Assembly: GCF_008271655.1 (NCBI RefSeq) | Contig: NZ_VKKX01000044.1 | Location: 47,763 to 111,762 of the forward strand | DNA from: Gemmobacter caeruleus | GTDB lineage: Bacteria; Pseudomonadota; Alphaproteobacteria; Rhodobacterales; Rhodobacteraceae | Reading direction: 5' to 3' | Length of the DNA: 64,000 bases | In this document: one piece after another, positions 50,818-59,772 of the stretch | How positions within the stretch are numbered: the first letter of the stretch is position 1 | Layout: each line of letters begins with the position of its first letter | Notes under the pieces: model-generated | The model's database searches: none | Told to the model about the DNA's origin: nothing | What the model saw: only the letters and a program-made list of their open reading frames with translations | Position numbers and translations under genes: made by a program

Positions 50818-50931
50818 TCAGAAGATCAGCGGCAGCATCCCGCTGACAAGGCCGATACCCAGACCGAAAAGCACGAAGGGCAGGGGCTGCGCGGTGTTGG
50901 CGCTGCGGGTCCGGGGCAGGGTTGCGGGCAT
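50818..50931 (-). CDS. 37-residue single-pass membrane protein (small ORF)
   Basis: An AAGGAGAT binding site with ideal spacing leads an ATG at 50931. The product MPATLPRTRSANTAQPLPFV is followed by a 17-residue hydrophobic end (LFGLGIGLVSGMLPLIF). Positive residues before the helix predict an inside N-terminus. It lies 3 bases from the convergent CHAP gene. It is too short for routine gene calls, and its function is unknown. Confidence 0.6.
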   Translation of the reverse strand: MPATLPRTRSANTAQPLPFVLFGLGIGLVSGMLPLIF

Positions 50932-51037
50932 CGTCCATCTCCTTCTTGGCCTTTCATGCCGGATCAACGTCGCAAGCCGCAGGCGGTTCCCTGCGGCGGC
51001 TCAGTTGCATCATTATCGGCAAATCTGGCGGGGAGAT

Positions 51038-51111
51038 TGGAGCGGGTGAAGGGAATCGAACCCTCGTCATCAGCTTGGGAAGCTGCGGCTCTACCATTGA
51101 GCTACACCCGC
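51038..51111 (-). tRNA. tRNA-Gly (anticodon CCC)
   Basis: Read on the minus strand, the acceptor stem GCGGGTG pairs with CACCCGC, and CCA is encoded. The D arm GCTCAATGGTAGAGC, the anticodon loop TTCCCAA and the T arm AGGGTTCGATTCCCT are intact. The outer anticodon-stem pair (27-43) is G-A, a mismatch. The body is close to E. coli glyU. Confidence 0.95.
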
Positions 51112-51190
51112 GTGGCCCCTGACTTAAGCGAAGGTCGGGGCAAGGTCAAGCACCTGACGCGCCTGACCTTGCCGGCTTTTTTCCCGTCCG

Positions 51191-52837
51191 TCAGGGGGCG
51201 ACGGCAAGTTCGGTGCGCTCACCGGGTTTCACGGTGAAGGGCACCTCCGAGGCTTTGCCCTCGGCCTCGGCCTTGACGATATAGTCGCCGGCGGCGATGG
51301 CGGTCTGCCAGGCGGGGCCATAGCCATAGGCGATCGACTTGCGTTCGCCGTTGATATCCTTCGTGGCCGAGAGGATTTCGATATAGACGCCGTCTGCACC
51401 GGTAAAGGCGGCGACGCCGGCCTCCAGCACCAGCCGCAATTCGGCGCGCTGCCCGGTTTCCACCTTCAGCGGCGCCTCGGCCTTTGCGGCACCCAGCGAG
51501 GATACCACCACATAATCGCCGGGCGGCAGGTCAAAGGCGGCGGCGGGGCCATAGGCATAGGCGACCGATTTGCGGTTGCCCTCGATATCCTTCGCGGCCT
51601 CGAAAACCTCGACATACTGGCCATCCTCGACCGTCATTTCGCCAGTATAGAAGGTGTCGATGACCGCATGGCCCACGCCCAGCACCACGTCGAGATCGGT
51701 TTCCCGGCCCGGTTCGATCACCACGCTGCGCTGTGTCTCGGCCACGCCCAGCTTGGCCATCAGCGCATGTTCCCCGGCGGGAAAGACGCGCCGCGCCTTG
51801 GCATAGCCGGTTTCATAGAGATCGTCGGCGCCGCGCAATTCCCAGAAGGCCTCCGGGTCGGGCTCGGCGCCGGGGCTGGCGCGCAGTGTCAGGTTCAGCA
51901 CGCCTGCCTCAAGTGTCACGGCGGGCAGCGACGTTTCGGATTGCGGCCCGATCTCCACCGCCGTTTCGGCCACGGCCTTGTGAAGCGTCGCGCGCATTAC
52001 ATAGCGGCCGGGCGGCAAGGCACCCTTGGCGGTGCCGTAAATGGTTTGCCCGTCGCCCTGCGGCTTGCCCTCGGCATCGGCAGCGAAGAATTCAAACACC
52101 ACGTCCGGTGCCAGATCTTCGGGGATCGCCACATCGCCGGGCGCCAGATAGGCCACCGGATCGACGTTGTTTTCCAGCGCCGGCGGCGCGGGCGGCGGTT
52201 CGGGCGCGGGGGCGGGCGCAGGCTCCGCCACGGCGACGGTGGTCTTCAACGCCTCGACCAGCGCGCCGGCATCCTTTGCCTCGATATATTTGCCGCCGGT
52301 ATTTTCGGCCAGGCAGGCAACCTGGCGCCCCTCATCCTGCGTCAGGCCAAAGCCCACCACATGCGCGGTAAAGTCGATACCCTGCTGTTCCAGCTCGGTC
52401 GCCACCGCGCAGGGATCGGCCTCGCAGGTCTCGATCCCGTCGGTGATCAGGATCACCGTCGCCTTTTCCTCGGTCGCGCGCAGTTCGGCGGCGGCGCGGC
52501 GCACCGATTCGCTCAGCGGTGTCTTGCCCAAGAATTTCATCGCATTGGCCGCATTCGCGATTGCGGGGCCACTGCCGGCGGCGGGCGGCACGATCAGTTC
52601 GATATCGCCGCAATCGCCCTTTGAACGATGCCCATAGGCCATCAAGCCCAGCTCGGTTTCGGGCGGGATGCTGGCCAGAACCTGCCCCAGGGCCTCGCGC
52701 GCGATTTCCAGTTTGGGCCGTCCGTCGATCTGGCCCCACATCGAACCAGACCCATCCAGAACGATGATCGACCGCCCATCGGCCGCTGCCATGCCCGCCG
52801 TGCCGGCACAGAGCAGGGCCAGAAAACCCATCCGCAT
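51191..52837 (-). CDS. von Willebrand factor A domain protein, 548 aa
   Basis: The start at 52837 (MRMGFLALLCAGTAGMAAADG) is preferred because GGAG lies 6 bases before it; the ATG four codons upstream has no binding site. After the signal peptide, a vWA domain covers about 22-205 with a perfect MIDAS motif DGSGS (28-32) and a later aspartate in LITDGIE. A proline-rich linker (EPAPAPAPEPPPAPPA) follows. The rest has repeated beta-rich segments. Two carry the related sequence V-x-I/VFEA/SAxKDI-x-G-x-RKS. Probably a periplasmic or surface adhesion-type protein; ligand unknown. Confidence 0.85.
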   Translation of the reverse strand: MRMGFLALLCAGTAGMAAADGRSIIVLDGSGSMWGQIDGRPKLEIAREALGQVLASIPPETELGLMAYGHRSKGDCGDIELIVPPAAGSGPAIANAANAMKFLGKTPLSESVRRAAAELRATEEKATVILITDGIETCEADPCAVATELEQQGIDFTAHVVGFGLTQDEGRQVACLAENTGGKYIEAKDAGALVEALKTTVAVAEPAPAPAPEPPPAPPALENNVDPVAYLAPGDVAIPEDLAPDVVFEFFAADAEGKPQGDGQTIYGTAKGALPPGRYVMRATLHKAVAETAVEIGPQSETSLPAVTLEAGVLNLTLRASPGAEPDPEAFWELRGADDLYETGYAKARRVFPAGEHALMAKLGVAETQRSVVIEPGRETDLDVVLGVGHAVIDTFYTGEMTVEDGQYVEVFEAAKDIEGNRKSVAYAYGPAAAFDLPPGDYVVVSSLGAAKAEAPLKVETGQRAELRLVLEAGVAAFTGADGVYIEILSATKDINGERKSIAYGYGPAWQTAIAAGDYIVKAEAEGKASEVPFTVKPGERTELAVAP

Positions 52838-52876
52838 GAATAACTCCATCACAACAAATCTGCCGCGATGGTAGAA

Positions 52877-52904
52877 GCCCCGCCTGCCTGTTGGCAAGCG
52901 GGGC
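52877..52904 (-). terminator. hairpin downstream of the fasciclin gene
   Basis: GCCCCGC and GCGGGGC enclose an inner TGCC/GGCA stem with a 4-base loop. The hairpin is 31 bases after the fasciclin stop. The T tract on the minus strand is short. Confidence 0.5.
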
Positions 52905-52934
52905 GGGACGGTTCCGACGGATTTGATCCGTGGC

Positions 52935-53477
52935 TCAGCTTGCCGGCAGCAGCACGGTGTCGATCACATGGATGACGCCGTTCGACTGTTTCACATCGGC
53001 AATCGTGACGGTCGCGACATTGCCCTGGCCGTCCTTGATCTGCACCTTGTCGCCATCCATCATCGCGGTGAATTCGCAGCCGCCGACGGTCTTGACCGGG
53101 TGCATCCCCTTGTCATCGGCGATCATCTTGACGATGGCATCCGACATCGCATTGGCCGCGACGACATGGCAGGTCAGGATCTTGGTCAGCTGATCCTTGT
53201 TTTCCGGCTTCAGCAGGGTTTCGACGGTGCCGGCCGGCAGCTTTTCAAAGGCGGCATTGGTGGGGGCAAAGACGGTGAAGGGGCCTTCGCCCGACAGGGT
53301 CTCGACCAGGCCCGCGGCCTGAACGGCGGCGACCAGCGTGGTGTGATCCTTGGAGTTGACGGCATTTTCCACGATGTTCTTGTCCTCGAACATCGGGGCG
53401 CCACCGACTTCGGGATTGGCGGCCAGAGCGGCCGAGGCGGTCAGGCCCAGCAGGGCGGCAAGAGCAAAGGCTTTCAT
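52935..53477 (-). CDS. secreted fasciclin (FAS1) domain protein, 180 aa
   Basis: The start at 53477 follows GGGAGAGACCTG. A signal peptide (MKAFALAALLGLTASAALA) precedes one FAS1 domain with the H1 motif VAAVQAAGLVETLSGEGPFTVFAPTN and the H2-like end NGVIHVIDTVLLP. Two cysteines (near 101 and 132) may bond. Bacterial FAS1 proteins are secreted adhesion proteins of unknown partner. Confidence 0.92.
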   Translation of the reverse strand: MKAFALAALLGLTASAALAANPEVGGAPMFEDKNIVENAVNSKDHTTLVAAVQAAGLVETLSGEGPFTVFAPTNAAFEKLPAGTVETLLKPENKDQLTKILTCHVVAANAMSDAIVKMIADDKGMHPVKTVGGCEFTAMMDGDKVQIKDGQGNVATVTIADVKQSNGVIHVIDTVLLPAS

Positions 53478-53596
53478 CAGGTCTCTCCCTTTTGCATGGC
53501 TGGCCATTCCAGCCACAGATGCAAAAGGGTTACGGGCCGTCGCGCCTTCTGGATTTGCCGATCACGCGCAGGTGTTCGCGCGTGATCGGCGCGTCA

Positions 53597-55630
53597 TCAG
53601 CGCCGGCGGCGGCGACCTTCGGACCCCGCTCCGGCGGTGTTGAAGCTGACATCGGGCAGGGCGACCAGACCCGCCAGATGCGGGAAGGCATCGACGGCAT
53701 GGGGGATCGCGTTCGCGTTCACGAAATGCTCCTGGAAACGCGGCTCGATCGCGGTTTCGACCTTGTGGATGTCATGCACCGTGGCCTCGATCGCGTCGCG
53801 TGCCGCGCGGTTGCACAGCGCGATGCGTGCGCCCGTGCCGGCGGCATTGCCGGCGCTGGTGACCTTGTCCAGCGCGGCATCGGGGATCATGCCCAGCACC
53901 ATCGCATGTTTCGGGCTGATATGGGCGCCAAAGGCGCCGGCCAGGGTCACGCGGTCCACATGGTCGATGCCGATTTCATCCATCAACAGCCGCGCCCCGG
54001 CATAAAGCGCCGATTTCGCCAGCTGGATCGCGCGGATATCGCCCTGGGTGACACGGATCACCGGCCCCCCTTCGGCGGAACTGTCATGCAGCAGATAGGC
54101 ATGGGTGCGGCCCTGCGGCAGGCAGCGCGGCGTGCCCACCTGTTCGGCCGACCCGATAAGGCCCGAGGCATCGACGATGCCCGCCATGCGCATCTCGGCC
54201 ACCGCCTCGATGATGCCCGATCCGCAGATGCCGGTGATGCCGGACCCCTTGATCGCCTCGGCAAAGCCCGGATCGTCGGACCAGAGATCCGACCCGATCA
54301 CGCGGAAGCGCGGCTCCTTGGTGGCGGGGTCGATCTCCACCCGCTCGATGGCGCCGGGGGCGGCGCGCTGACCGCTGGAGATCTGCGCGCCTTCAAAGGC
54401 CGGGCCGGTGGGCGAGGAACAGGCCAGCACCCGGTCCTTGTTGCCCAGCAGCAATTCCGCATTGGTGCCGACATCGACGATCAGCACCATGTCGTCGGAT
54501 TTCCCCGGCTCCTCGCTCAGGGCCACGGCGGCGCAATCGGCGCCGACATGGCCGGCGATGCAGGGCAGGACATAGACCTGTGCCGCGCGGTTGAGGTTGG
54601 TCAGGTCCAGCTCGCGCGCGGGCAGCGACAGGCTGCCCGACAGCGCCAGCGCAAAGGGCGCCTGGCCCAGTTCCACCGGGTCGATCCCCAACAGAAGATG
54701 GTGCATGACCGGGTTGCAGACGAAGACCACCTCGAAAATGTCTTCGGCCGAGATATGCGCCTCGGCCGCGATGGAGGCCGCCAGCGCATTGATCGCCTCG
54801 CGCACGGCGCGGGTCATCTCCACATCGCCGCCGGGGTTCATCATAGCATAGCTGACGCGGCTCATCAGATCCTCGCCAAAGCGGATCTGGGGGTTCATCA
54901 GACCTGACGAGGCCAGCACGCTGCCATCGCGCAGATCGCACAGATGCGCGGCGATGGTGGTAGAGCCGAGGTCGATCGCCAGCCCGTAAAGCCCGCCTTC
55001 ATGGAAGCCCGGCCAGATTTCCAGGATGCGGTCGTTCGCGTCGTGATTGCCGCGATGGAGCGCGACGGTGATCTTCCATTCGCCCTTGCGCAAGACGGGT
55101 TGCAGCCGGCGCAGCACATGCAGATCGGTCTCGACCGAGGTGACCTGCCATTGTTCGGCAAGCGCGCGCTGCACCCGCTCGAAATCGCCCGAGGGTTCGT
55201 GCATGTCCGGCTCGGCCACTTCGATGTAAAGCAGCCGCGTGGCCGGATCCATCACGATGTCGCGCTGCGTGGCCGACTTGCGGATGACCTGCTTGTGCAC
55301 CTGGCTTTCCGGCGGCACGTCGATGACCACATCGCCCATCACCTTGGCCTGGCAGCCCAGACGCCGGCCGTCGAGCATGCCGCGCTTGGATTTGTAGCGC
55401 TCTTCGACGCTGTTCCATTCGCTCAGCGCCTCGTCATCGACATGGATGCCGAATTTCGGAAACTCGCCATAGCCGGGGCTGATCTGGCATTTGGAACAGA
55501 TGCCGCGCCCGCCGCAGACGCTGTCGAGGTCAACCCCCAGCGACCGCGCGGCCTGAAGCACGGGCGTGCCCAGCGGGAAGCGGCCGCGCTTGCCCGAGGG
55601 GGTAAAGATCACCAGCGCATCGTCACTCAT
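53597..55630 (-). CDS. corrinoid activation protein, RACo-like (ferredoxin + ASKHA, DUF4445)
   Basis: The 677-residue protein starts with a plant-type [2Fe-2S] ferredoxin domain: Cys39, Cys45 and Cys48 in CGGRGICSKC and Cys93 in LGCQAKV. A middle linker leads to an ASKHA ATPase-like domain (GLAIDLGSTTIAAHLCDL, VLIVDVGTNAELLLG, GICGSGIIEAVAEM). Proteins of this build reactivate Co(II) corrinoid proteins by ATP-dependent electron transfer. Its ATG overlaps the stop of the cupin gene, so they are co-translated. It belongs with the methyltransferase and reductase genes about 3 kb upstream. The corrinoid substrate protein is not in the window. Confidence 0.9.
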   Translation of the reverse strand: MSDDALVIFTPSGKRGRFPLGTPVLQAARSLGVDLDSVCGGRGICSKCQISPGYGEFPKFGIHVDDEALSEWNSVEERYKSKRGMLDGRRLGCQAKVMGDVVIDVPPESQVHKQVIRKSATQRDIVMDPATRLLYIEVAEPDMHEPSGDFERVQRALAEQWQVTSVETDLHVLRRLQPVLRKGEWKITVALHRGNHDANDRILEIWPGFHEGGLYGLAIDLGSTTIAAHLCDLRDGSVLASSGLMNPQIRFGEDLMSRVSYAMMNPGGDVEMTRAVREAINALAASIAAEAHISAEDIFEVVFVCNPVMHHLLLGIDPVELGQAPFALALSGSLSLPARELDLTNLNRAAQVYVLPCIAGHVGADCAAVALSEEPGKSDDMVLIVDVGTNAELLLGNKDRVLACSSPTGPAFEGAQISSGQRAAPGAIERVEIDPATKEPRFRVIGSDLWSDDPGFAEAIKGSGITGICGSGIIEAVAEMRMAGIVDASGLIGSAEQVGTPRCLPQGRTHAYLLHDSSAEGGPVIRVTQGDIRAIQLAKSALYAGARLLMDEIGIDHVDRVTLAGAFGAHISPKHAMVLGMIPDAALDKVTSAGNAAGTGARIALCNRAARDAIEATVHDIHKVETAIEPRFQEHFVNANAIPHAVDAFPHLAGLVALPDVSFNTAGAGSEGRRRRR

Positions 55631-56036
55631 CTTGGCCTCTTGGGGTCGGGTTGGGGTCGGACCGGAACGTATAGGCGATCTGGTCAAAGGAATCGCGGGC
55701 GAAGGTGTAGAACCATTTCAGCGGGGCTGAAACCCGCGGCACCCCATGCAGGGCGCCGCCCGGAATGAACAGCGCGATTCCGGGTGCCAGACGGTGCGGC
55801 TGGCCGTCGATCGTCACCTCACCCTCGCCCTCCAGCCCGAAATAGACCTCGGCCTCGGGGTGGGAGTGCAGCGCGAAGAAATCGCCGGGCTCCATCAGGG
55901 CAATGCCGCAGACCAGACTGTCGCTTTCGGTCACGCCTTGCGACAGCAAGGTCTTCCAGCGCAGGCTTCCCCGCGCCGGATCATCCCAGCGTTCCTCCGG
56001 GCAAGTCCCGGAATCGATGGCGAGTGGCGCGCGCAT
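55623..56036 (-). CDS. cupin-domain protein, 137 aa
   Basis: A single beta-barrel cupin with the metal-binding motif 1 LHSHPEAEVYFGLEGEG (His, His, Glu) and motif 2 LFIPGGALHGV (His). Known cupins include oxygenases, isomerases and DMSP lyases; nothing here decides the reaction. It overlaps the RACo-like gene by 8 bases, so a role in methyl-donor breakdown is plausible but unproved. Confidence 0.85.
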   Translation of the reverse strand: MRAPLAIDSGTCPEERWDDPARGSLRWKTLLSQGVTESDSLVCGIALMEPGDFFALHSHPEAEVYFGLEGEGEVTIDGQPHRLAPGIALFIPGGALHGVPRVSAPLKWFYTFARDSFDQIAYTFRSDPNPTPRGQDE

Positions 56037-56125
56037 GTCATCCCCGCATCCTGTTCGACCCTTTCTAGGGCGCGTTGCGGCGGCTGCAATGCCTGTTCGC
56101 GGCAGGTTTCGGCGATGAAGCGGCG

Positions 56126-58630
56126 TCAGAGAAACAGATCGTCCAGAAACACGCTGTTGCCGGGCGACAGCGTCAGCACCGTGCCCTGGGCGGTTTCATG
56201 CAGCGCCATGCGGGCGGGCAGGTCACCTAGGTCCAGCACCTTGCCGCCGGCGATCAGCCGGTCTTCGCCGGGGGTGAAGTCATGGATGACCGAACGGTGC
56301 CGCCCGACGGCATCGGCGCCGGTAAAGACGAAACTGTCCCGCCCCGCGCCGCCCCAGAGATCATGCCCGCTATCGCCGATGCGGGCGACCAGCGTGTCAT
56401 TGCCGGCGCCGCCGCGCAGTTGGCTGCGGGCGGTGCCGCTGGTCAGGTGATCGGCGCCCGCGCCGCCCAGCAGCGTATCGGCCCCCGCGCCGCCCAACAG
56501 CCGGTCCGCCCCCGCGCCGCCTGACAGCCAGTCGGCCCCATCGCCCCCCAGCAGCCGGTCATTGCCCCGCCCGCCGACCAGCCGGTCGGCGCCGCGATTG
56601 CCGGCGATGAGGTCGGCGCCATCGCCGCCCGACAATGTGTCGCGGCCCTCGCCCCCGGTCAGGCTGTCGGCCCCGGCCGCGCCCAGAATCCGGTCGGCCC
56701 CGCGCCCGCCCAGCAGCCGGTCATTGCCGCCCGCGCCGGTCAGCAGATCGGCGCCATCGCCGCCGAGCAGCCGGTCGGCCGCACCAGTGCCGCGCAACGT
56801 GTCATTGCCGGCGCCCCCCGCGACCTGGCGCAGTGCCGCGCCATAGACCTGACCGTCGATATCCTCGAAACCCGCGACGATCCGGTCGGCCGCCGCCGTG
56901 CCATCGACCCGATCCGCCGCGCCCGCCCATAGCAGCGCCGCGCCGCCCAGCTTGCCCCGCGCGTCCAGCAGGGTTGTCGTTGTGCCATCGGCATGGCGGA
57001 TCACCACGTCATCCACCGCCGCGCCATTGATCGCGGCAAAGCTCAGCCGCGCCTGGACCGAAGCCCAATCGCCATAGCCGCGGCCCAGAAACAGCCGGTC
57101 GCCGGCGGCCGCGTCGAAATCGGTGATCAGATCCGACCCGGCCCGGGCATCGAAACGGTCCGCCCCGGCGCCGCCCTCCAGCGTGTCGCCGCCGGTGCCG
57201 CCGCGCAGCAGGTCATCGCCGCGCCCGCCAAACAGCAGATCCGCCCCCGCGCCGCCCGACAGGCTGTCGGCGCCCGACTGACCGAACAGGAAATCCTCGG
57301 CCCCGGCGCCGGTCGCCCGGTCATGGCCGCGCCCGCCATAGAGAAAATTGTTGGCCCCCGCGCCCCCCAGCAGCGTGTCATCGCCGCCATGGCCAAAGGC
57401 AAAGCCGATCTTCGTCACCGGATCGACGCCACCGCCCTCATAGCTTTCATTGCGCAGACGCGCCTCGCGCAGGGTGGCCTGCATCCGTTCGGCCCCAGCA
57501 TGGGCGGCGGGGGCGTCATCCAGCGAAAAGCCGTTCAACGCGAAGGCAAGGCTGTGCTGATGCAGGTACCAGGCCGGGCGGCCCGGGTCGATCCGCACCA
57601 GGCTGGAGGCGCCGGCCTCGGCGCCCGAGAACCAGCCCAGACCGATGCCGCGATTGGCCCAGAACTCCTGCAAGCGCGACAGAAGCTGCGTTGCGTTGCC
57701 GTCTTGGGAGAAATCGTTCAGCGACTGGCCCGGAAAGCTGATCTCGGTCAGCATGATGTCGTCCTTGCCCAGAAAGGACATCGCCCGATCCAGCGCGGCC
57801 TCATAGGCGGCGGGGTCGGTCTCGCCCTTTGCGGCATGCCAGCCGGGATAGACATGCGCCGCCCAGACCAGCCGCGGGCCGATCTCGGCGCGCAGGAAAT
57901 CCAGCGCCGATTGCGCGCCGACCCGTTCCTCGGCCAGATCGTCGAACTGCGCCGAATAGGCCCAGCCGCCGACCAGAATGCGCCCGTCGTCGCGCGGCGC
58001 GATCACGTCGGCCAGCGCGGCCATGTGGCGGGCGTAAAGGGCCACGAACTGCGCCTCGGCCGCGCCCTTGGTGCCTTGCGGCGCCAGCTCCACCGCGCGT
58101 TCATAGGCGGCGGGCTCATTGGCCAGCTCATAGCCCCAGACCGCGTTTTTCACCCCGGGATGGCGGTCAAGCCAATCCATCATCCGGTCCCATGTCGCTA
58201 GCGCGCGCGCCTGCACATCCTGTTCCAGCGCGGTCTTCATCTCGGCGGTGGTCAGGCTGCGATCGGCGCCCAGTTGCTGCTGGTCGCCATCGGCATAGGT
58301 CAGCAACAGCCGGAAGCCCTGCGCGGCGGCAGCGGCCAGAAAGCGTTCATATTGCGGATGCAGCGCACCCTGCGCGTCAAAGGCCCAGGCGTTGAAGGTC
58401 AGCCGCAAGGTATTGACCCCCGGCAGGCTGGCACGCAGCCCGGCGGCAAAGCCCTCGGGGTCGCCATCCATGCCAAGCGGCATCATGCGCTGCTGGCCCT
58501 GCCAGAGGTAATATTGCGGATCGGCGGCGATATTCGCGTCATAGCGCCCGGCGGCCCGATCGGCCGTCGCGGCATCCTCGCCATAGCAGAGGATGTTGAT
58601 CGCGTTGATATCGCCCAGATTACTCATCAT
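56126..58630 (-). CDS. GH5-like glycosidase fused to RTX repeats, 834 aa
   Basis: The ATG at 58630 is used (a TTG seven codons upstream is possible). No signal peptide is present. Residues about 1-375 form a TIM-barrel of the GH5/cellulase type: the acid/base Glu172 is in YELANEPAAYE and the nucleophile Glu296 is in IMLTEISFPG. RTX nonapeptides (GGAGADLLFGGRGDD type) fill about 410-500 and 610-770, and the end is FLDDLFL. The layout suggests a calcium-folded polysaccharide hydrolase exported by type I secretion. The substrate (mannan, cellulose or other) is unknown. The gene sits inside a one-carbon gene cluster with which it has no obvious link. Confidence 0.78.
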   Translation of the reverse strand: MMSNLGDINAINILCYGEDAATADRAAGRYDANIAADPQYYLWQGQQRMMPLGMDGDPEGFAAGLRASLPGVNTLRLTFNAWAFDAQGALHPQYERFLAAAAAQGFRLLLTYADGDQQQLGADRSLTTAEMKTALEQDVQARALATWDRMMDWLDRHPGVKNAVWGYELANEPAAYERAVELAPQGTKGAAEAQFVALYARHMAALADVIAPRDDGRILVGGWAYSAQFDDLAEERVGAQSALDFLRAEIGPRLVWAAHVYPGWHAAKGETDPAAYEAALDRAMSFLGKDDIMLTEISFPGQSLNDFSQDGNATQLLSRLQEFWANRGIGLGWFSGAEAGASSLVRIDPGRPAWYLHQHSLAFALNGFSLDDAPAAHAGAERMQATLREARLRNESYEGGGVDPVTKIGFAFGHGGDDTLLGGAGANNFLYGGRGHDRATGAGAEDFLFGQSGADSLSGGAGADLLFGGRGDDLLRGGTGGDTLEGGAGADRFDARAGSDLITDFDAAAGDRLFLGRGYGDWASVQARLSFAAINGAAVDDVVIRHADGTTTTLLDARGKLGGAALLWAGAADRVDGTAAADRIVAGFEDIDGQVYGAALRQVAGGAGNDTLRGTGAADRLLGGDGADLLTGAGGNDRLLGGRGADRILGAAGADSLTGGEGRDTLSGGDGADLIAGNRGADRLVGGRGNDRLLGGDGADWLSGGAGADRLLGGAGADTLLGGAGADHLTSGTARSQLRGGAGNDTLVARIGDSGHDLWGGAGRDSFVFTGADAVGRHRSVIHDFTPGEDRLIAGGKVLDLGDLPARMALHETAQGTVLTLSPGNSVFLDDLFL

Positions 58631-58724
58631 CGTCCAGAATTGCCGTGCCAACAGGGACTAGGGGGCAATTGCGGCAGCAATGCGCCCGCACCGCGGCGAC
58701 AAGACGGGAGAGTTTCCGGAATGG

Positions 58725-58752
58725 AAAACGCCCGCCGGTTGCGGCGGGCGTT
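58725..58752 (-). terminator. terminator of the one-carbon operon
   Basis: AACGCCCGCCG and CGGCGGGCGTT form an 11-bp stem with a 4-base loop. On the minus strand TTTT follows. It lies 28 bases beyond the methyltransferase stop and separates the operon from the GH5-RTX gene. Confidence 0.8.
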
Positions 58753-58779
58753 CGGGATGTCGTTCGGTGCAGCTGCGGG

Positions 58780-59760
58780 TCAGGCCCGGCCGCGCCGGCC
58801 GCCACGGCGACCGCCGGCGGCCTGGCTGGCCGCGGCCGAGGCCTCGGCAAAGCTCGCGCCGCCCTCGACGGCTTCCAGCACCTTGGCAAAACGGATCCAC
58901 TCGCCGCCATTGGCGTCGTGATTCATCAGGAAGTTGGCGGCGCGGATCGCCTCCATCTCCACCTGACGGACCGGGTTCATGATCGCGCTGGTCATGCCGG
59001 CGCCGATGGCCATCGGCAGGAAGGCCGCGTTGATGCCATGGCGATGCGGCAGACCGAACGAGATGTTCGAGGCGCCACAGGTGGTGTTCACGCCCAGTTC
59101 CTCGCGCAGGCGGCGGACCAGAGCAAAGACCTGCTGGCCGGCGCTCGCCATGGCGCCGACCGGCATCACCAGCGGGTCCACCACGATGTCATGCGCCGGA
59201 ATGCCGAAATCGGCGGCGCGTTCCACGATCTTTTTCGCCACGGCAAAGCGGACATCCGGGTCGGGCGAGATGCCGGTATCGTCGTTGGAGATGGCGACGA
59301 CCGGGACGTTGTATTTCTTGACCAGCGGCAGCACCAGTTCCAGCCGCTCTTCCTCGCCCGTGACCGAGTTCAGGAGCGGGCGGCCCTCGCAGGCCATCAG
59401 GCCCGCTTCCAGCGCGCCCGGCACCGAGCTGTCGATGCAGAGCGGCACGTCCACCGTCTGCTGGATGATCTCGATCAGCGATTTCATCAGCGGCGGTTCG
59501 ACAAAGTTGTTGTCGGCATAGCGCGGGTCTTCGGCCATCTTGTTGGTGAAGACGGCGCCCGAGTTCACGTCCAGCACGGTCGCGCCGCAGGCGACCTGTT
59601 CCAGCGCGTCCTTGATGACGGTGTCGAAATTGCCCATCTCCAGCTCGGCCGCCAGTTTCTTGCGGCCGGTGGGGTTGATGCGCTCGCCGATCACGCAAAA
59701 GGGCTCGTCAAAGCCGATGACGACGGTTTTGGTCTTGGATTCGAGAACGGTCCGGGTCAC
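58780..59760 (-). CDS. methyltetrahydrofolate:corrinoid methyltransferase
   Basis: The 326-residue protein (GTG start after AAGGATAAAG) is a TIM barrel of the pterin-binding MtgA/AcsE/MtvA type. Marks include VIGERINPTGRKKLAAEL, ATVLDVNSGAVFTN, PLCIDSSVPGALEAGL and the NSVTGEEERLELVLPL strand. It transfers the methyl group from a corrinoid protein to tetrahydrofolate or the reverse. The C-terminus ends in a basic GGRRGGRRGRA tail that is not part of the fold. It is 12 bases from the metF-like gene. Confidence 0.9.
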   Translation of the reverse strand: MTRTVLESKTKTVVIGFDEPFCVIGERINPTGRKKLAAELEMGNFDTVIKDALEQVACGATVLDVNSGAVFTNKMAEDPRYADNNFVEPPLMKSLIEIIQQTVDVPLCIDSSVPGALEAGLMACEGRPLLNSVTGEEERLELVLPLVKKYNVPVVAISNDDTGISPDPDVRFAVAKKIVERAADFGIPAHDIVVDPLVMPVGAMASAGQQVFALVRRLREELGVNTTCGASNISFGLPHRHGINAAFLPMAIGAGMTSAIMNPVRQVEMEAIRAANFLMNHDANGGEWIRFAKVLEAVEGGASFAEASAAASQAAGGRRGGRRGRA

Positions 59761-59772
59761 GGGTCTTTATCC

